Source of the DNA: Peptoniphilaceae bacterium AM52-5BH | GTDB taxonomy: Bacteria; Bacillota; Clostridia; Tissierellales; Peptoniphilaceae | Reading direction: 5' to 3' | Assembly (NCBI GenBank): GCA_027669155.1 | Contig: JAQEDR010000013.1 | Location: 1-61,853 of the forward strand | Length of the DNA stretch: 61,853 nt | Shown here: positions 8,691-16,634 of the stretch, piece by piece | How the letters are laid out: every line of letters begins with the position of its first letter | How positions within the stretch are numbered: position 1 is the stretch's first letter | The notes under the pieces: model-generated | The model's input: only the letters and a program-made list of their open reading frames with translations | Told to the model about the DNA's origin: nothing | The model's database searches: none | Made by a program: the position numbers and the translations under genes

Positions 8691-9899
8691 ATGACAGCAA
8701 ATTTAGAAATGATTAAAGAAGCAAGAGAAATTCTTGAAGGTAATATTGAAAAGACTCCAATTTATACAGCATCTAGAATGGGTGAAAACCTATATATTAA
8801 AATGGAAAACTTACAAAAGACAGGTTCCTTTAAACTTAGAGGAGCCTTCAACAAAATAGCCCATCTTACAGATGAGCAAAAGAAAAAGGGAGTAATATCT
8901 TGCTCAGCTGGAAACCACGCTCAAGGTGTGGCCCTATCAGCGACAAGGCAAGGAATCAAATCATATATCTGTATCCCATCAATTGCACCTCTTTCTAAAA
9001 TCGAAGCAACTAGGGGCTACGGTGGTGAAGTAATAATAGTAGACGGAACCTTTGATGATGCCCAAGCTAAGGCATATGAGCTTCAAAAAGAGAGAGATTT
9101 AACCTATGTTGCACCATTTGATGATGAATACGTACTATCAGGCCAAGGAACAATAGGTCTTGAGATCTTAGAGCAACTCCCTGATGTAAAATACATCGTA
9201 GTACCTATCGGTGGGGGCGGACTAATTTCAGGAATAGCCCTAGCCGTTAAATCTTTAAGACCAGATGTAAAAATCATAGGTGTAGAGCCAGAAACAGCTG
9301 CATCAATGTTAGCTTCAAGAAAAGCTGGTAAAATCGTAACACTTGATTCTGCAAACACTATGGCTGATGGTATAGCTGTCAAAAAACCAGGTGAAATTAC
9401 ATTTGATCTATGCGAAAAATATGTCGATGAAATAGTTACAGTATCAGAAGATGAGATAACCAATGCTATCCTAAGACTTCTAGAAGAAAGTAAGGTAAGT
9501 GCAGAAGGAGCAGGAGCTTCATCTGTCGCAGCAGTTCTTTCAAAAAAATATGATTTCTCTGATGGAAAAGTCTGTGCGGTTCTTTCTGGTGGTAATATTA
9601 ACGTTAACACAATCTACCAAATCATTAACTCTGGTCTATTCAAAACTGGAAGACTTGCAGAAATTACCACAACTATCTCCGATAAACCAGGCGAGCTAAT
9701 CAGACTACTCACTATAATCAAAGACTTGGGCGCAAATATCAAAGATATCGACCAATTCAAATCAGCTGAGACAGTTGGATTCGATCATGCCGTAGTAAGA
9801 ATCATAGCAGAAACTTACAACAAGGAACATAGAAACCAAGTATACCAAGCTCTAGCAGATGCAGGTTACGAAGAAAGTCATATAAGACGCGACAAATAG
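8691..9899 (+). CDS. ilvA: threonine ammonia-lyase with C-terminal ACT domain
   Basis: A 402-residue PLP enzyme that deaminates threonine to 2-oxobutyrate and ammonia. The PLP lysine is in KTGSFKLRG (K48), the phosphate-binding loop is GGGGL near 175-179, and an ACT regulatory domain occupies about residues 325-400. Length fits the short, single-ACT form common in fermenters, rather than the roughly 510-residue two-ACT biosynthetic type. It begins 11 bp after PFOR-1 with its own AAGAGG site and ends in a strong terminator, so nifJ-ilvA form a two-gene unit. No branched-chain biosynthetic genes are nearby, which favours a catabolic role. Confidence 0.93.
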   Translation: MTANLEMIKEAREILEGNIEKTPIYTASRMGENLYIKMENLQKTGSFKLRGAFNKIAHLTDEQKKKGVISCSAGNHAQGVALSATRQGIKSYICIPSIAPLSKIEATRGYGGEVIIVDGTFDDAQAKAYELQKERDLTYVAPFDDEYVLSGQGTIGLEILEQLPDVKYIVVPIGGGGLISGIALAVKSLRPDVKIIGVEPETAASMLASRKAGKIVTLDSANTMADGIAVKKPGEITFDLCEKYVDEIVTVSEDEITNAILRLLEESKVSAEGAGASSVAAVLSKKYDFSDGKVCAVLSGGNINVNTIYQIINSGLFKTGRLAEITTTISDKPGELIRLLTIIKDLGANIKDIDQFKSAETVGFDHAVVRIIAETYNKEHRNQVYQALADAGYEESHIRRDK

Positions 9900-9906
9900 C
9901 AGAAAA

Positions 9907-9951
9907 AAAGAAAAAATGGTGCACGGACTGTGTTCGTGCATCTTTTTCTTT
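9907..9951 (+). terminator. terminator of the nifJ-ilvA unit
   Basis: An A-rich arm ending GTGCACG pairs with CGTGCAT followed by CTTTTTCTTT. Confidence 0.85.
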
Positions 9952-10005
9952 GCCTATAATTCATAGATAATAATATTTTGTATTTTAGATTTTCCTTGAT
10001 TATGG

Positions 10006-10016
10006 TAGAATATAAT
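10006..10016 (+). promoter_or_regulatory. -10 region for the first degV gene
   Basis: Overlapping -10 candidates TAGAAT (10006-10011, with an upstream TG extension) and TATAAT (10011-10016) are present. No convincing -35 was found. Confidence 0.35.
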
Positions 10017-10044
10017 TAATTGTTAGATTTCAGAAGGAGGATTT

Positions 10045-10929
10045 ATGTCAGATTATATTATTAGTTCTGAATCTATAATGGATTTATCCGCCGACTATGT
10101 GAAAGAGCTCGGCATTAGTTTTATAAAATCAAATTACGAACTTAATGGAGAAATATACTTAGATGATTTTGGTCAAAGCTTAGATATGGAGGAATTCTAT
10201 AGAAATATGGAAGAAGGTGCAACTCCAAGCACAGCTGCCATTAACACCCAAGCTTATTTAGACTATTTTGAAGAGCTCCTACAGAAGGATATGGATATTA
10301 TCCATGTTTGCCTATCTTCAGGTCTATCGACACAATATTCATGCCTTATACAAGCAATTGATGTCCTTAAGGAGAAATATCCTGAAAGGAAAATTTACCC
10401 TATAGATTCAAAGATGGCTTCATCTGGGGTTGGTCTTCTTGTAGATAAACTCGTAAGTCTTAAAAAAGAAGGGATGAGTATCGAAGATCTATATGAATGG
10501 GCAGAGAAAAACACACTTCATGTTATAAGTTATACTAGCAACGAAAACTTGGAATATGTCGCAAGAGGTGGAAGGATATCAAAAACTGCTGCAAACATTG
10601 GAAATCTCCTAAAAATTTGTCCTCTAATAGAGATTGATGATCAAGGCCATATGCAGGTAACTCAAAAAATCAGGACAAAGAAAAAACTTCTCAAGAACTT
10701 AGTTGATAGGATGGAGAAAAACGCTGTTGGTGGTGTAAATTACAATGACAAATTATTCATAAGTCATGCGAGCAATGAAGATACAGCCATTGAATTAAAG
10801 GAGATGATGGCAGATAGGTTTAAAGAAATTTCTGCTATAGATATATTTGAAATTGGTCCTACAATAGGTAGCCACATTGGTCCGGGAACTATTACAATGT
10901 TTTATTGGGGAGAAAAAAGATTAGGATAA
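10045..10929 (+). CDS. DegV family fatty-acid-binding protein (FakB-like), copy 1
   Basis: A 294-residue DegV protein. Characterised members (FakB) bind a single fatty acid and present it to the kinase FakA for phosphorylation. Family features include TPSTAAINTQAYLDYFE (about 72-88), the CLSSGLSTQY loop (about 101-110), ARGGRISKTAA (about 176-186) and the C-terminal GPTIGSHIGPGT with its conserved histidine. A GGAGG site precedes the ATG. A paralogue lies at 13666-14559 and a FakA homologue at 32924-34492, which supports a FakAB system. Which fatty acids each copy prefers cannot be read. Confidence 0.88.
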   Translation: MSDYIISSESIMDLSADYVKELGISFIKSNYELNGEIYLDDFGQSLDMEEFYRNMEEGATPSTAAINTQAYLDYFEELLQKDMDIIHVCLSSGLSTQYSCLIQAIDVLKEKYPERKIYPIDSKMASSGVGLLVDKLVSLKKEGMSIEDLYEWAEKNTLHVISYTSNENLEYVARGGRISKTAANIGNLLKICPLIEIDDQGHMQVTQKIRTKKKLLKNLVDRMEKNAVGGVNYNDKLFISHASNEDTAIELKEMMADRFKEISAIDIFEIGPTIGSHIGPGTITMFYWGEKRLG

Positions 10930-10943
10930 TTAAGAGAAAACGC

Positions 10944-10971
10944 TTGTCCAAAAATTTAAAACTTGTATAAT
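10944..10971 (+). promoter_or_regulatory. promoter of the alcohol dehydrogenase gene
   Basis: TTGTCC at 10944-10949, a 16-bp spacer and TATAAT at 10966-10971, about 40 bp before the start codon. Confidence 0.7.
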
Positions 10972-11009
10972 AATCTTAGATAAATAATTAACAAATACAA
11001 GGAGGCTAT

Positions 11010-12164
11010 ATGACCTACAAAACATTTTCAGTACCAAACACAATTATTCATGGAGAGGATGCCTTAGAATATCTATCAACTATCGATGGTAAAAAGGCAG
11101 TTCTTGTAACTGGAGGATCTTCCATGAAAAAATTTGGATTTTTGGAAGAAGCAAAAGATCAGCTAGAAAAAGCAGGCATTGAAGTCGATATAATTGATGG
11201 TGTAGAGCCAGACCCATCAGTTAAGACTTGCCTTGAAGGTGGCAAGAGAATGGAAGAATTCGAACCAGATTGGATAATTGCAATCGGTGGAGGATCTGCT
11301 ATGGATTCAGCAAAGGCTATGTGGGTTTTCTATGAATATCCAGGATATGACTTTACAAAGCTCGCTGAGTTTGATAATCCACCCCTTAAAAATAAAGCCA
11401 AACTTATTTGCATCCCATCTACCTCTGGAACAGCTTCAGAAATTACAGCATTTTCTGTAATAACTGATACAGAAAAAGAAATTAAATACCCTCTCGTTCA
11501 CCCGGACTTCGTACCAGAAGTTGCGATCTTAGATACAAGAATTCCTGCCAAGATGCCAGAAAAAGTAACAGCTGCTACAGGAATGGATGTTATGACTCAT
11601 GCGGTAGAGGCCTTTGTTTCAACAAGTGCTGATGACTTTACCGATCCTTATGCCATTAGAGCTATCGAATTAGTTTTTGATAATCTTGAAAAAGCCTATA
11701 AGAATGGAAGCGATATGGATGCACGTGAGAAGATGCACACGGCGTCAACTATTGCAGGAATGGCCTTTACCAATGCTTCTTTGGGTATAGTTCATTCTAT
11801 GGCCCATAAGATTGGAGGAGTTTTCCATCTAACTCACGGAGAGGCAAACGCTATAATGTTACCATATATTATTGATTACAATAGAAAATCTTGTGATAAG
11901 TATGAAAAACTTGAAAAGATCTTAGGTATAGACGATATAGCAGAAGAAATTAGAAAATTAAATGAAAAAGTCGGTATTGCTCCTAATATTAAAGAAGGAG
12001 AAAATACAGTAATTAGCGAGGAAGATTTCCTTAATCACCTTGATGCAATGAGTGAAAATGCCTATAAGGATGCTTGCACATTGACAAATCCTAGGGAAAC
12101 TTCAGCTAGTGATATCAAGAAAATCTACAAAGCGAGCTTCTATGGAGAAAAGATAGACTTCTAG
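11010..12164 (+). CDS. iron-containing (group III) alcohol dehydrogenase
   Basis: A 384-residue NAD(P)-dependent, metal-containing alcohol dehydrogenase. The nucleotide-binding GGGSAMDSAK is near residues 91-100. Metal ligands are in GMDVMTHAVEAF (about 190-201) and GIVHSMAHKIGG...HLTHGEA (about 255-277), giving the expected Asp and three His. The family includes butanol, 1,3-propanediol and lactaldehyde dehydrogenases, and the substrate cannot be fixed here. With LDH and PFOR nearby, a role in disposing of reducing equivalents from fermentation is reasonable. GGAGG precedes the ATG; it has its own promoter and an unusually long terminator hairpin. Confidence 0.92.
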   Translation: MTYKTFSVPNTIIHGEDALEYLSTIDGKKAVLVTGGSSMKKFGFLEEAKDQLEKAGIEVDIIDGVEPDPSVKTCLEGGKRMEEFEPDWIIAIGGGSAMDSAKAMWVFYEYPGYDFTKLAEFDNPPLKNKAKLICIPSTSGTASEITAFSVITDTEKEIKYPLVHPDFVPEVAILDTRIPAKMPEKVTAATGMDVMTHAVEAFVSTSADDFTDPYAIRAIELVFDNLEKAYKNGSDMDAREKMHTASTIAGMAFTNASLGIVHSMAHKIGGVFHLTHGEANAIMLPYIIDYNRKSCDKYEKLEKILGIDDIAEEIRKLNEKVGIAPNIKEGENTVISEEDFLNHLDAMSENAYKDACTLTNPRETSASDIKKIYKASFYGEKIDF

Positions 12165-12171
12165 AAATAAG

Positions 12172-12266
12172 AGAGATGTTTAATTTAACGAAATGGATAA
12201 CTATCTTAAAAACTGAGATATAATGGTTTTCATTTACATTAATATAGATTAAACATCTCTTTTTTC
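12172..12266. terminator. long nested hairpin terminator after the alcohol dehydrogenase gene
   Basis: A perfect 13-bp inverted repeat, AGAGATGTTTAAT (12172-12184) and ATTAAACATCTCT (12248-12260), is followed by a T tract. The 63-nt interior holds smaller helices (AAATG/CATTT, TATCT/AGATA). It is far longer than a standard terminator and resembles other nested terminators in this window. Confidence 0.65.
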
Positions 12267-12272
12267 TAATAG

Positions 12273-12278
12273 TATAAT
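12273..12278 (+). promoter_or_regulatory. -10 box before the decayed gene and redox pair
   Basis: TATAAT follows the long hairpin by 12 bp. It could now drive the Spx-like and methionine-sulfoxide reductase genes through the decayed gene. The -35 is weak. Confidence 0.35.
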
Positions 12279-12286
12279 ATATAGGC

Positions 12287-12575
12287 AAGAAGGACTTCTA
12301 TAAGGACGCTACAAGAGTATTAGAAGAAGTTCAAGAAGAGAATAAAGGATTTAAACTTAGTTGATAGATTTGAAGCGGTTATTGCAAGCGATGACTTTGC
12401 AAATATAGCAAGGCTTGTACCATCCTTGATTCTTATGGTTGTATGTAGGGTATAAAATAGTGGAGTCTATCCACTTCACAATGGCAAGGCGATTTTCAAT
12501 GAAAATTCAATCGTCTACGGGCCTACAACTATGGCAAGCCTTGCCTACGATTATTTGAAAGGAGAAAATAAATGA
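12287..12575 (+). pseudogene. decayed gene remnant, family not recognised
   Basis: About 95 codons of protein-like sequence survive in pieces. The first reads DATRVLEEVQEENKGF and stops at 12362. A shift to another frame from about 12360 then continues with DRFEAVIASDDFANIARLVP, hits an in-frame TAA near 12457, and continues in the same frame with GVYPLHNGKAIFNEN and IVYGPTTMASLAYDYLKGE to a TGA at 12573. At least one frameshift and one nonsense codon are therefore present. Its final TGA overlaps the next ATG (ATGA), and its tail supplies that gene's GGAG site, so it was probably once coupled to it. I do not recognise the family. Confidence 0.7.
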
Positions 12576-12922
12576 AATTAATTTGCTATAAGAGATGTAC
12601 AACATGTAAGGGTGTCGAGAAAATGCTAGATGAGAAGAATATCTCCTATGAACTAAGAGATATTAAAGATGATAATCCTACAAGAGATGAACTAAAATCA
12701 TGGCATGAAAAAACAGATTATGATATAAAAAGATTCTTCAATACATCTGGAAAAATCTATAGGGAAGAGAATTTAAAAGATAAGCTAAAAGAGATGACTT
12801 TAGATGAAAAATATGACCTTCTCGCGACAGATGGAATGCTTGTCAAAAGGCCAATTCTTTTTACAGATGATGGCAAGATCCTTGTTGGTCCTGATGTTAA
12901 AAAATACGTAGAGACTTTATAA
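12572..12922 (+). CDS. ArsC/Spx family thioredoxin-fold protein
   Basis: A 116-residue member of the arsenate reductase/Spx/YffB family. An N-terminal CTTC redox motif (C9 and C12) follows the first beta strand, and the conserved LVKRPIL segment is near residues 90-96. The family covers glutaredoxin-dependent arsenate reductases, the RNA-polymerase-binding regulator Spx, and uncharacterised reductases. The CxxC arrangement is Spx-like, but the sequence alone does not show polymerase binding. It overlaps the methionine-sulfoxide reductase gene by one base (TAATG), which suggests a shared role in oxidative or thiol stress. Confidence 0.82.
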   Translation: MKLICYKRCTTCKGVEKMLDEKNISYELRDIKDDNPTRDELKSWHEKTDYDIKRFFNTSGKIYREENLKDKLKEMTLDEKYDLLATDGMLVKRPILFTDDGKILVGPDVKKYVETL

Positions 12923-13413
12923 TGAATTTAGATCCTAGTAGAATAGCAAAGCTTGATGATGATAAGTGCCTTGATGAACTCATAAACTTTATCAAGATTC
13001 AAGTATCTGATGAAGACGATCCAATAGCCCTTATGGCCAATGTTTCCGCCTTTATCAAGGCCTATGTCAGAGATTTGAATTGGGCAGGCTTTTATATAGT
13101 AAGAGATGAAGGCTTAATCCTAGGTCCCTTCCAAGGTCTTCCAGCTTGTACTAGGCTTTCCTTTGATAAGGGAGTTTGTGCTAAGGCCTATAGGGATAGA
13201 CAAATCGTTAAGGTTGATGACGTAGGGGAGTTTAAAGATCATATAGTTTGTGATAGTAATTCAAAATCAGAGCTTGTTATTCCTATATTTAATGAAGAAG
13301 ACCTAGTTTGTTTAATTGATTTAGACTCACCTGAACTTTCTCGTTTTACAAATCTTGAGATAGAGAAATTTAGGGAGATTGGTCAAATTTTAGAAAATAG
13401 AATCTATTTATAA
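12922..13413 (+). CDS. msrC: GAF-domain free methionine-(R)-sulfoxide reductase
   Basis: A 163-residue single-GAF protein of the fRMsr family, which reduces free methionine-R-sulfoxide. Hallmarks are NWAGFYI (about 52-58), LGPFQGLPACTRL with its cysteine (about 75-87), FDKGVCAKAY (about 90-99) and HIVCDSNSKSELVIPIF (about 111-127). All three redox cysteines are present, so an active enzyme is likely. It is translationally coupled to the Spx/ArsC-like gene and ends the unit before a long hairpin terminator. Confidence 0.88.
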   Translation: MNLDPSRIAKLDDDKCLDELINFIKIQVSDEDDPIALMANVSAFIKAYVRDLNWAGFYIVRDEGLILGPFQGLPACTRLSFDKGVCAKAYRDRQIVKVDDVGEFKDHIVCDSNSKSELVIPIFNEEDLVCLIDLDSPELSRFTNLEIEKFREIGQILENRIYL

Positions 13414-13423
13414 AGAGTAAGAT

Positions 13424-13493
13424 AAGCTGCTGGCTAAAGAATCCTAAAACTCTATTAAGGGTGATTTATGATGACTATAGTCAGCGGCTTTTT
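13424..13493 (+). terminator. long nested hairpin terminator after msrC
   Basis: AAGCTGCTGGCT (13424-13435) pairs with AGTCAGCGGCTT (13479-13490), 12 bp with two wobbles, followed by TTT. The 43-nt interior can form a second helix (AATCCT with AGG..ATT). The long interior is unusual. Confidence 0.65.
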
Positions 13494-13556
13494 AGATGAA
13501 TTGAAAATCCTATCTCATTTCGAATTGTAAAAATATCTTAAAATTATATAAAATAC

Positions 13557-13585
13557 TTATATTTTCTTTCATTTATTAGTATAAT
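13557..13585 (+). promoter_or_regulatory. putative promoter of the second degV gene
   Basis: TATAAT at 13580-13585 with a weak -35 (TTATAT) at 17-bp spacing. The leader to the chosen start is about 75 nt and contains an AT-rich hairpin. Confidence 0.4.
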
Positions 13586-13665
13586 AATCGGTAAGCCAGA
13601 TAGAATTAAATAAAAAAACTTATATAATACTATAAGTATATTATAGAATGAAAAGAGAGGTTTGT

Positions 13666-14559
13666 ATGACACATGCTAGCTATGTAATTAGCGCAACATC
13701 TTCTGTCGATATTAGCGAAGAACTCTTTGAAAGGTTAGATGTGAAATGGATTCCCTTCCATTATCAGATAGACGGAAGAGATTTTTTAGATGATTTGGGA
13801 GAAAGTATAAGTCTTAGCGACTTTTATGAAAAAATGATCGCAGGTTCTTACTCAACTACCAGCCAAATAAATGTTTTTGAATATCTTAATTATTTTGAAC
13901 AATTCCTAGAAAAAGGCAAGGATATAATCCATCTTTGCTTATCTTCAGGAATAACTGGGGAATATAATAATGCACTAATAGCAAAAGATGAGCTTTTGGG
14001 AAAATACCCTGAAAGAAAAATCTTTGTGCTAGATTCACTTAATGCTTCGGCTGCCCAATTTTTGTTAGTTAAAGAAATGGCGAAAATGCGAGACCAAGAA
14101 AAAAGTATTGAAGAAATCAATGACTGGGTGATAAATAATAGAGATAGGGTAAATGGTTGGTTTTTAAGCTCAGATCTAACCTATTATATTAGGGGTGGCA
14201 GGATATCCAAGACTAAGGGAGCTGTTGGCAATGCTTTAAATATCTGTCCGGTTATGGAAGTTAACAGATTTGGTGAGCTAATAGTAAGAGAAAAGGTAAG
14301 GACTAAAAAGCGTGCCGTCAAGGTCCTTCTAAAGAAGATGGCGACTTTAGCAGACGATGGTAAAGATTATGATAAGGAATGTTTGATTATCCATTCACAT
14401 GACTATGAAGGAGCTATTGGCCTTAAGGAAAAAGTTTTAGAAAGTTTCCCTAAGATAAAAAAGGATATTGAAATTTATCAATTTGGAACTATAATAGGAA
14501 GTCATACGGGACCTGGAACCTTGGCCCTAGTATTTTGGGGTGAAGAAAAGGGAAGATAG
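13666..14559 (+). CDS. DegV family fatty-acid-binding protein (FakB-like), copy 2
   Basis: A 297-residue paralogue of the DegV protein at 10045. I place the start at 13666 because AGAGAGG lies 5 nt upstream and the protein then aligns with the N-terminus of copy 1 (SYVISATSS against DYIISSESI); an in-frame ATG at 13648 has no ribosome binding site. Family marks are SQINVFEYLNYFE, CLSSGITGEY, IRGGRISKTKG and GTIIGSHTGPGT. It probably carries fatty acids to FakA (32924-34492). trmB follows 12 bp later and probably shares its transcript. Confidence 0.87.
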   Translation: MTHASYVISATSSVDISEELFERLDVKWIPFHYQIDGRDFLDDLGESISLSDFYEKMIAGSYSTTSQINVFEYLNYFEQFLEKGKDIIHLCLSSGITGEYNNALIAKDELLGKYPERKIFVLDSLNASAAQFLLVKEMAKMRDQEKSIEEINDWVINNRDRVNGWFLSSDLTYYIRGGRISKTKGAVGNALNICPVMEVNRFGELIVREKVRTKKRAVKVLLKKMATLADDGKDYDKECLIIHSHDYEGAIGLKEKVLESFPKIKKDIEIYQFGTIIGSHTGPGTLALVFWGEEKGR

Positions 14560-14571
14560 TTAGGAGGATGG

Positions 14572-15195
14572 ATGAGACTAAGACATAAAGCAAATGCAAT
14601 TCCTGAGATGAAGGAAAATAAAAAAATATATTTTGATGCTAGTGTAAACAAGGGAAAGTGGAAGGAAATTTTTGGTAATGATAATCCTATACATCTGGAA
14701 ATTGGTGCTGGTAAGGGAGACTTTATCACACAAATGGCCAATTCTAATAAGGATATAAACTACATAGCCTTGGAAATGAACACTAATGCCTTTGTTGTAG
14801 CTAGTAGAAAAATGCTTGATGAAGAAATGAAAAACGTAAGGGCTATAATCGGAAATGCCGAAAACCTCGAAGACTTCTTTGATAAAGGTGAAGTTGATAA
14901 AATTTATCTCAATTTCTCTACTCCTTGGCCTAAAAAACGCCATCATAAGAGGAGACTATCCCATAAGAGATTTTTGGATAGATATAAGCAAATAATATCT
15001 GATGGAGCAGAGCTTGAGCTAAAGACAGACAATGAAGACTTTTTTGATGCCAGCTGCGCCTACTTTGTGGACTTTGGTATGGATATAGAAAAAGTCGATA
15101 GGGACCTTGATATCAATGAATCAGTTGTTACAGAATATGAGGCGAAATTTAGAAAAAGAGAAATGCCAATATATTTTGTAGCTGCTAAATTTTAA
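14572..15195 (+). CDS. trmB: tRNA (guanine-N7-)-methyltransferase
   Basis: A 207-residue class I methyltransferase forming m7G46 in the variable loop of tRNAs. The SAM site LEIGAGKGDFI is at about 42-52, the acidic ALEMN segment at about 64-68, the catalytic-region STPWPKKRHHKRRL at about 118-131, and the C-terminal YEAKFRKREMPIY is typical. Length is normal. GGAGG lies directly upstream of the ATG and the gene follows degV copy 2 by 12 bp. Confidence 0.93.
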   Translation: MRLRHKANAIPEMKENKKIYFDASVNKGKWKEIFGNDNPIHLEIGAGKGDFITQMANSNKDINYIALEMNTNAFVVASRKMLDEEMKNVRAIIGNAENLEDFFDKGEVDKIYLNFSTPWPKKRHHKRRLSHKRFLDRYKQIISDGAELELKTDNEDFFDASCAYFVDFGMDIEKVDRDLDINESVVTEYEAKFRKREMPIYFVAAKF

Positions 15196-15215
15196 ATTAG
15201 CTTGGGAGATTAGCT

Positions 15216-15821
15216 ATGAAAAGTAAAAAAACTAAAAGACTAATAAGTGGGATTCTTTTTCTAATAGTTCTAGTCTTTGTTTCGTATTTTTTTGGGATGA
15301 AGGCAGGAGTATTCAAGACTAAAGAAGAAGTAACAAGCGACATTGTAAAAGAACAACTAGTAAGCGTTAAAGAGCTTACTACATTAAAATACCGCTACAC
15401 AAACGTAGGGTCTTTCGAAAACGACAATGAGTTTTATGGAATGAAAATTCCTTTCACTACCAAGAAATTTATCATCTCCTATGATGGAGAAATCAGTGCG
15501 GGGATTGATTTAGAAAAAGCTAAGGTAGATATTAATGATGAGAAGAAATCTATAAATATATCTCTACCTCAAGCCAAAATCTTATCCCATCAGATAGATG
15601 AGGACTCTCTTACGATCTTTGATGAGAAAGAATCTATCTTCAACCAATTAAAGATAAAAGACTTCTCAGAATTTCGTAAAAATGAGATGAAAAAGACCGA
15701 ACAAGAACTCTTAGAAAAGGGTTTTTTGGAAGAGGCAAGTAAAAAGAGTAAGGATGCTATTATAGAAATACTAAATATAAATCCACTTATAAAAGACGAA
15801 TATACTGTTAAGGTAAATTAA
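15216..15821 (+). CDS. DUF4230 family membrane-anchored protein
   Basis: A 201-residue protein with one N-terminal membrane anchor (about 9-29) and an extracytoplasmic domain rich in beta strands and charged helices, matching the DUF4230 pattern (TTLKYRYTNVGSF near 46-58). No enzymatic motif is seen and the function is unknown. It follows trmB by 20 bp and ends at a strong bidirectional terminator. Confidence 0.7.
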   Translation: MKSKKTKRLISGILFLIVLVFVSYFFGMKAGVFKTKEEVTSDIVKEQLVSVKELTTLKYRYTNVGSFENDNEFYGMKIPFTTKKFIISYDGEISAGIDLEKAKVDINDEKKSINISLPQAKILSHQIDEDSLTIFDEKESIFNQLKIKDFSEFRKNEMKKTEQELLEKGFLEEASKKSKDAIIEILNINPLIKDEYTVKVN

Positions 15822-15824
15822 AAG

Positions 15825-15862
15825 TCCGCTAGCTATCTGCTTTAAGATAGTTAGCGGATTTT
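15825..15862. terminator. bidirectional terminator between convergent genes
   Basis: TCCGCTAGCTATCT pairs with AGATAGTTAGCGGA (14 bp, one wobble; 6-nt loop), with T runs on both exits. It serves the DUF4230 gene and the convergent membrane gene. Confidence 0.9.
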
Positions 15863-16560
15863 TAGCTTAAGAAAAAACTTACTAGAGGATAAAGGATTAT
15901 TTGATGGGCCAGATAAATTGGCATAGAAAATCTTCCAATCTTTGCTAGGGTATTGTCAGACCCCTTACTTAAATTCTTTTCCTTAAGATAATTTCCTGTA
16001 CCTAATCCAGAAAGATAAGCCAAGATCCAAGGTATTATAGGAAAATAATCTGTCGAAGTAAAGCCAGATGAAGGAAAACCAAGGATAAAGATATTATTTT
16101 CATATAAATAATCGAATATTCCAATGCCAGCTAAGGAAAATCGAGGTATATTGTAAGTTCCAATAAAAACTAATAGAAAAATAATAGCAAAGTATGGAGG
16201 AATCTTCCAGGATTTTTGGATAAGTCCAGCAATAATCATAGAAAGGCCCAAGCCGTTTAATACTCCCCATACAATCAATTGGTCTTTTGCAAAAATATAT
16301 GTGCTAATTGTAATAGCAAATCCTATAATCGAAGTCTTTATTCCTCTTTTTATATTCTTGTCAAATGGGAGTAGGCTTGATGTAATTCCCGAGATTAGAA
16401 AAAACGATAGGGCTATTGAAAGTTGCCATATTCTATTGAAAGTAGTTCCATCATACCAGCTTATGGGTCTATAATAATTAATATTATATGCTAGGTGGAA
16501 AAGGACCATTGATATAATAGTAAAACCCCTAAAGCTATCTAAATAATAATTTCTCTTCAT
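15862..16560 (-). CDS. heparan-alpha-glucosaminide N-acetyltransferase-like (DUF1624) membrane protein
   Basis: A 232-residue polytopic protein with about seven hydrophobic helices. The N-terminal LDSFRGFTIISMVLFHL motif is characteristic of DUF1624 and related acyltransferase-3-type membrane proteins, and a histidine-containing LAHQIILYP is near the C-terminus. Members are thought to acylate surface sugars, but bacterial substrates are mostly unknown. It is transcribed alone, divergently from the PfpI-like gene. Confidence 0.78.
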   Translation of the reverse strand: MKRNYYLDSFRGFTIISMVLFHLAYNINYYRPISWYDGTTFNRIWQLSIALSFFLISGITSSLLPFDKNIKRGIKTSIIGFAITISTYIFAKDQLIVWGVLNGLGLSMIIAGLIQKSWKIPPYFAIIFLLVFIGTYNIPRFSLAGIGIFDYLYENNIFILGFPSSGFTSTDYFPIIPWILAYLSGLGTGNYLKEKNLSKGSDNTLAKIGRFSMPIYLAHQIILYPLVSFFLS

Positions 16561-16577
16561 AAAAACTCCTTGTTCAG

Positions 16578-16583
16578 ATTATA
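16578..16583 (-). promoter_or_regulatory. -10 box of the DUF1624 gene
   Basis: On the minus strand TATAAT lies 18 nt before the start codon, followed by AAGGAG. The -35 is poor. Confidence 0.4.
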
Positions 16584-16634
16584 CCACTTAGGGTAAGTGT
16601 GTAGTAAGACGTGAGAAAGAGAAAAGGAGTTTAT

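Noticed and set aside
9104..9610. 168-codon open frame on the minus strand inside ilvA
   Set aside because: Low-complexity Ser/Pro-rich translation, the mirror of a conserved enzyme; no start signals.
10934..10948. cre-like sequence overlapping the alcohol dehydrogenase -35 box
   Set aside because: The core AAAACGCTT is good, but four fixed positions mismatch; too weak in AT-rich DNA.
13648..13665. upstream ATG as the start of degV copy 2
   Set aside because: It lacks a ribosome binding site, and the ATG at 13666 aligns with the paralogue and has AGAGAGG upstream.
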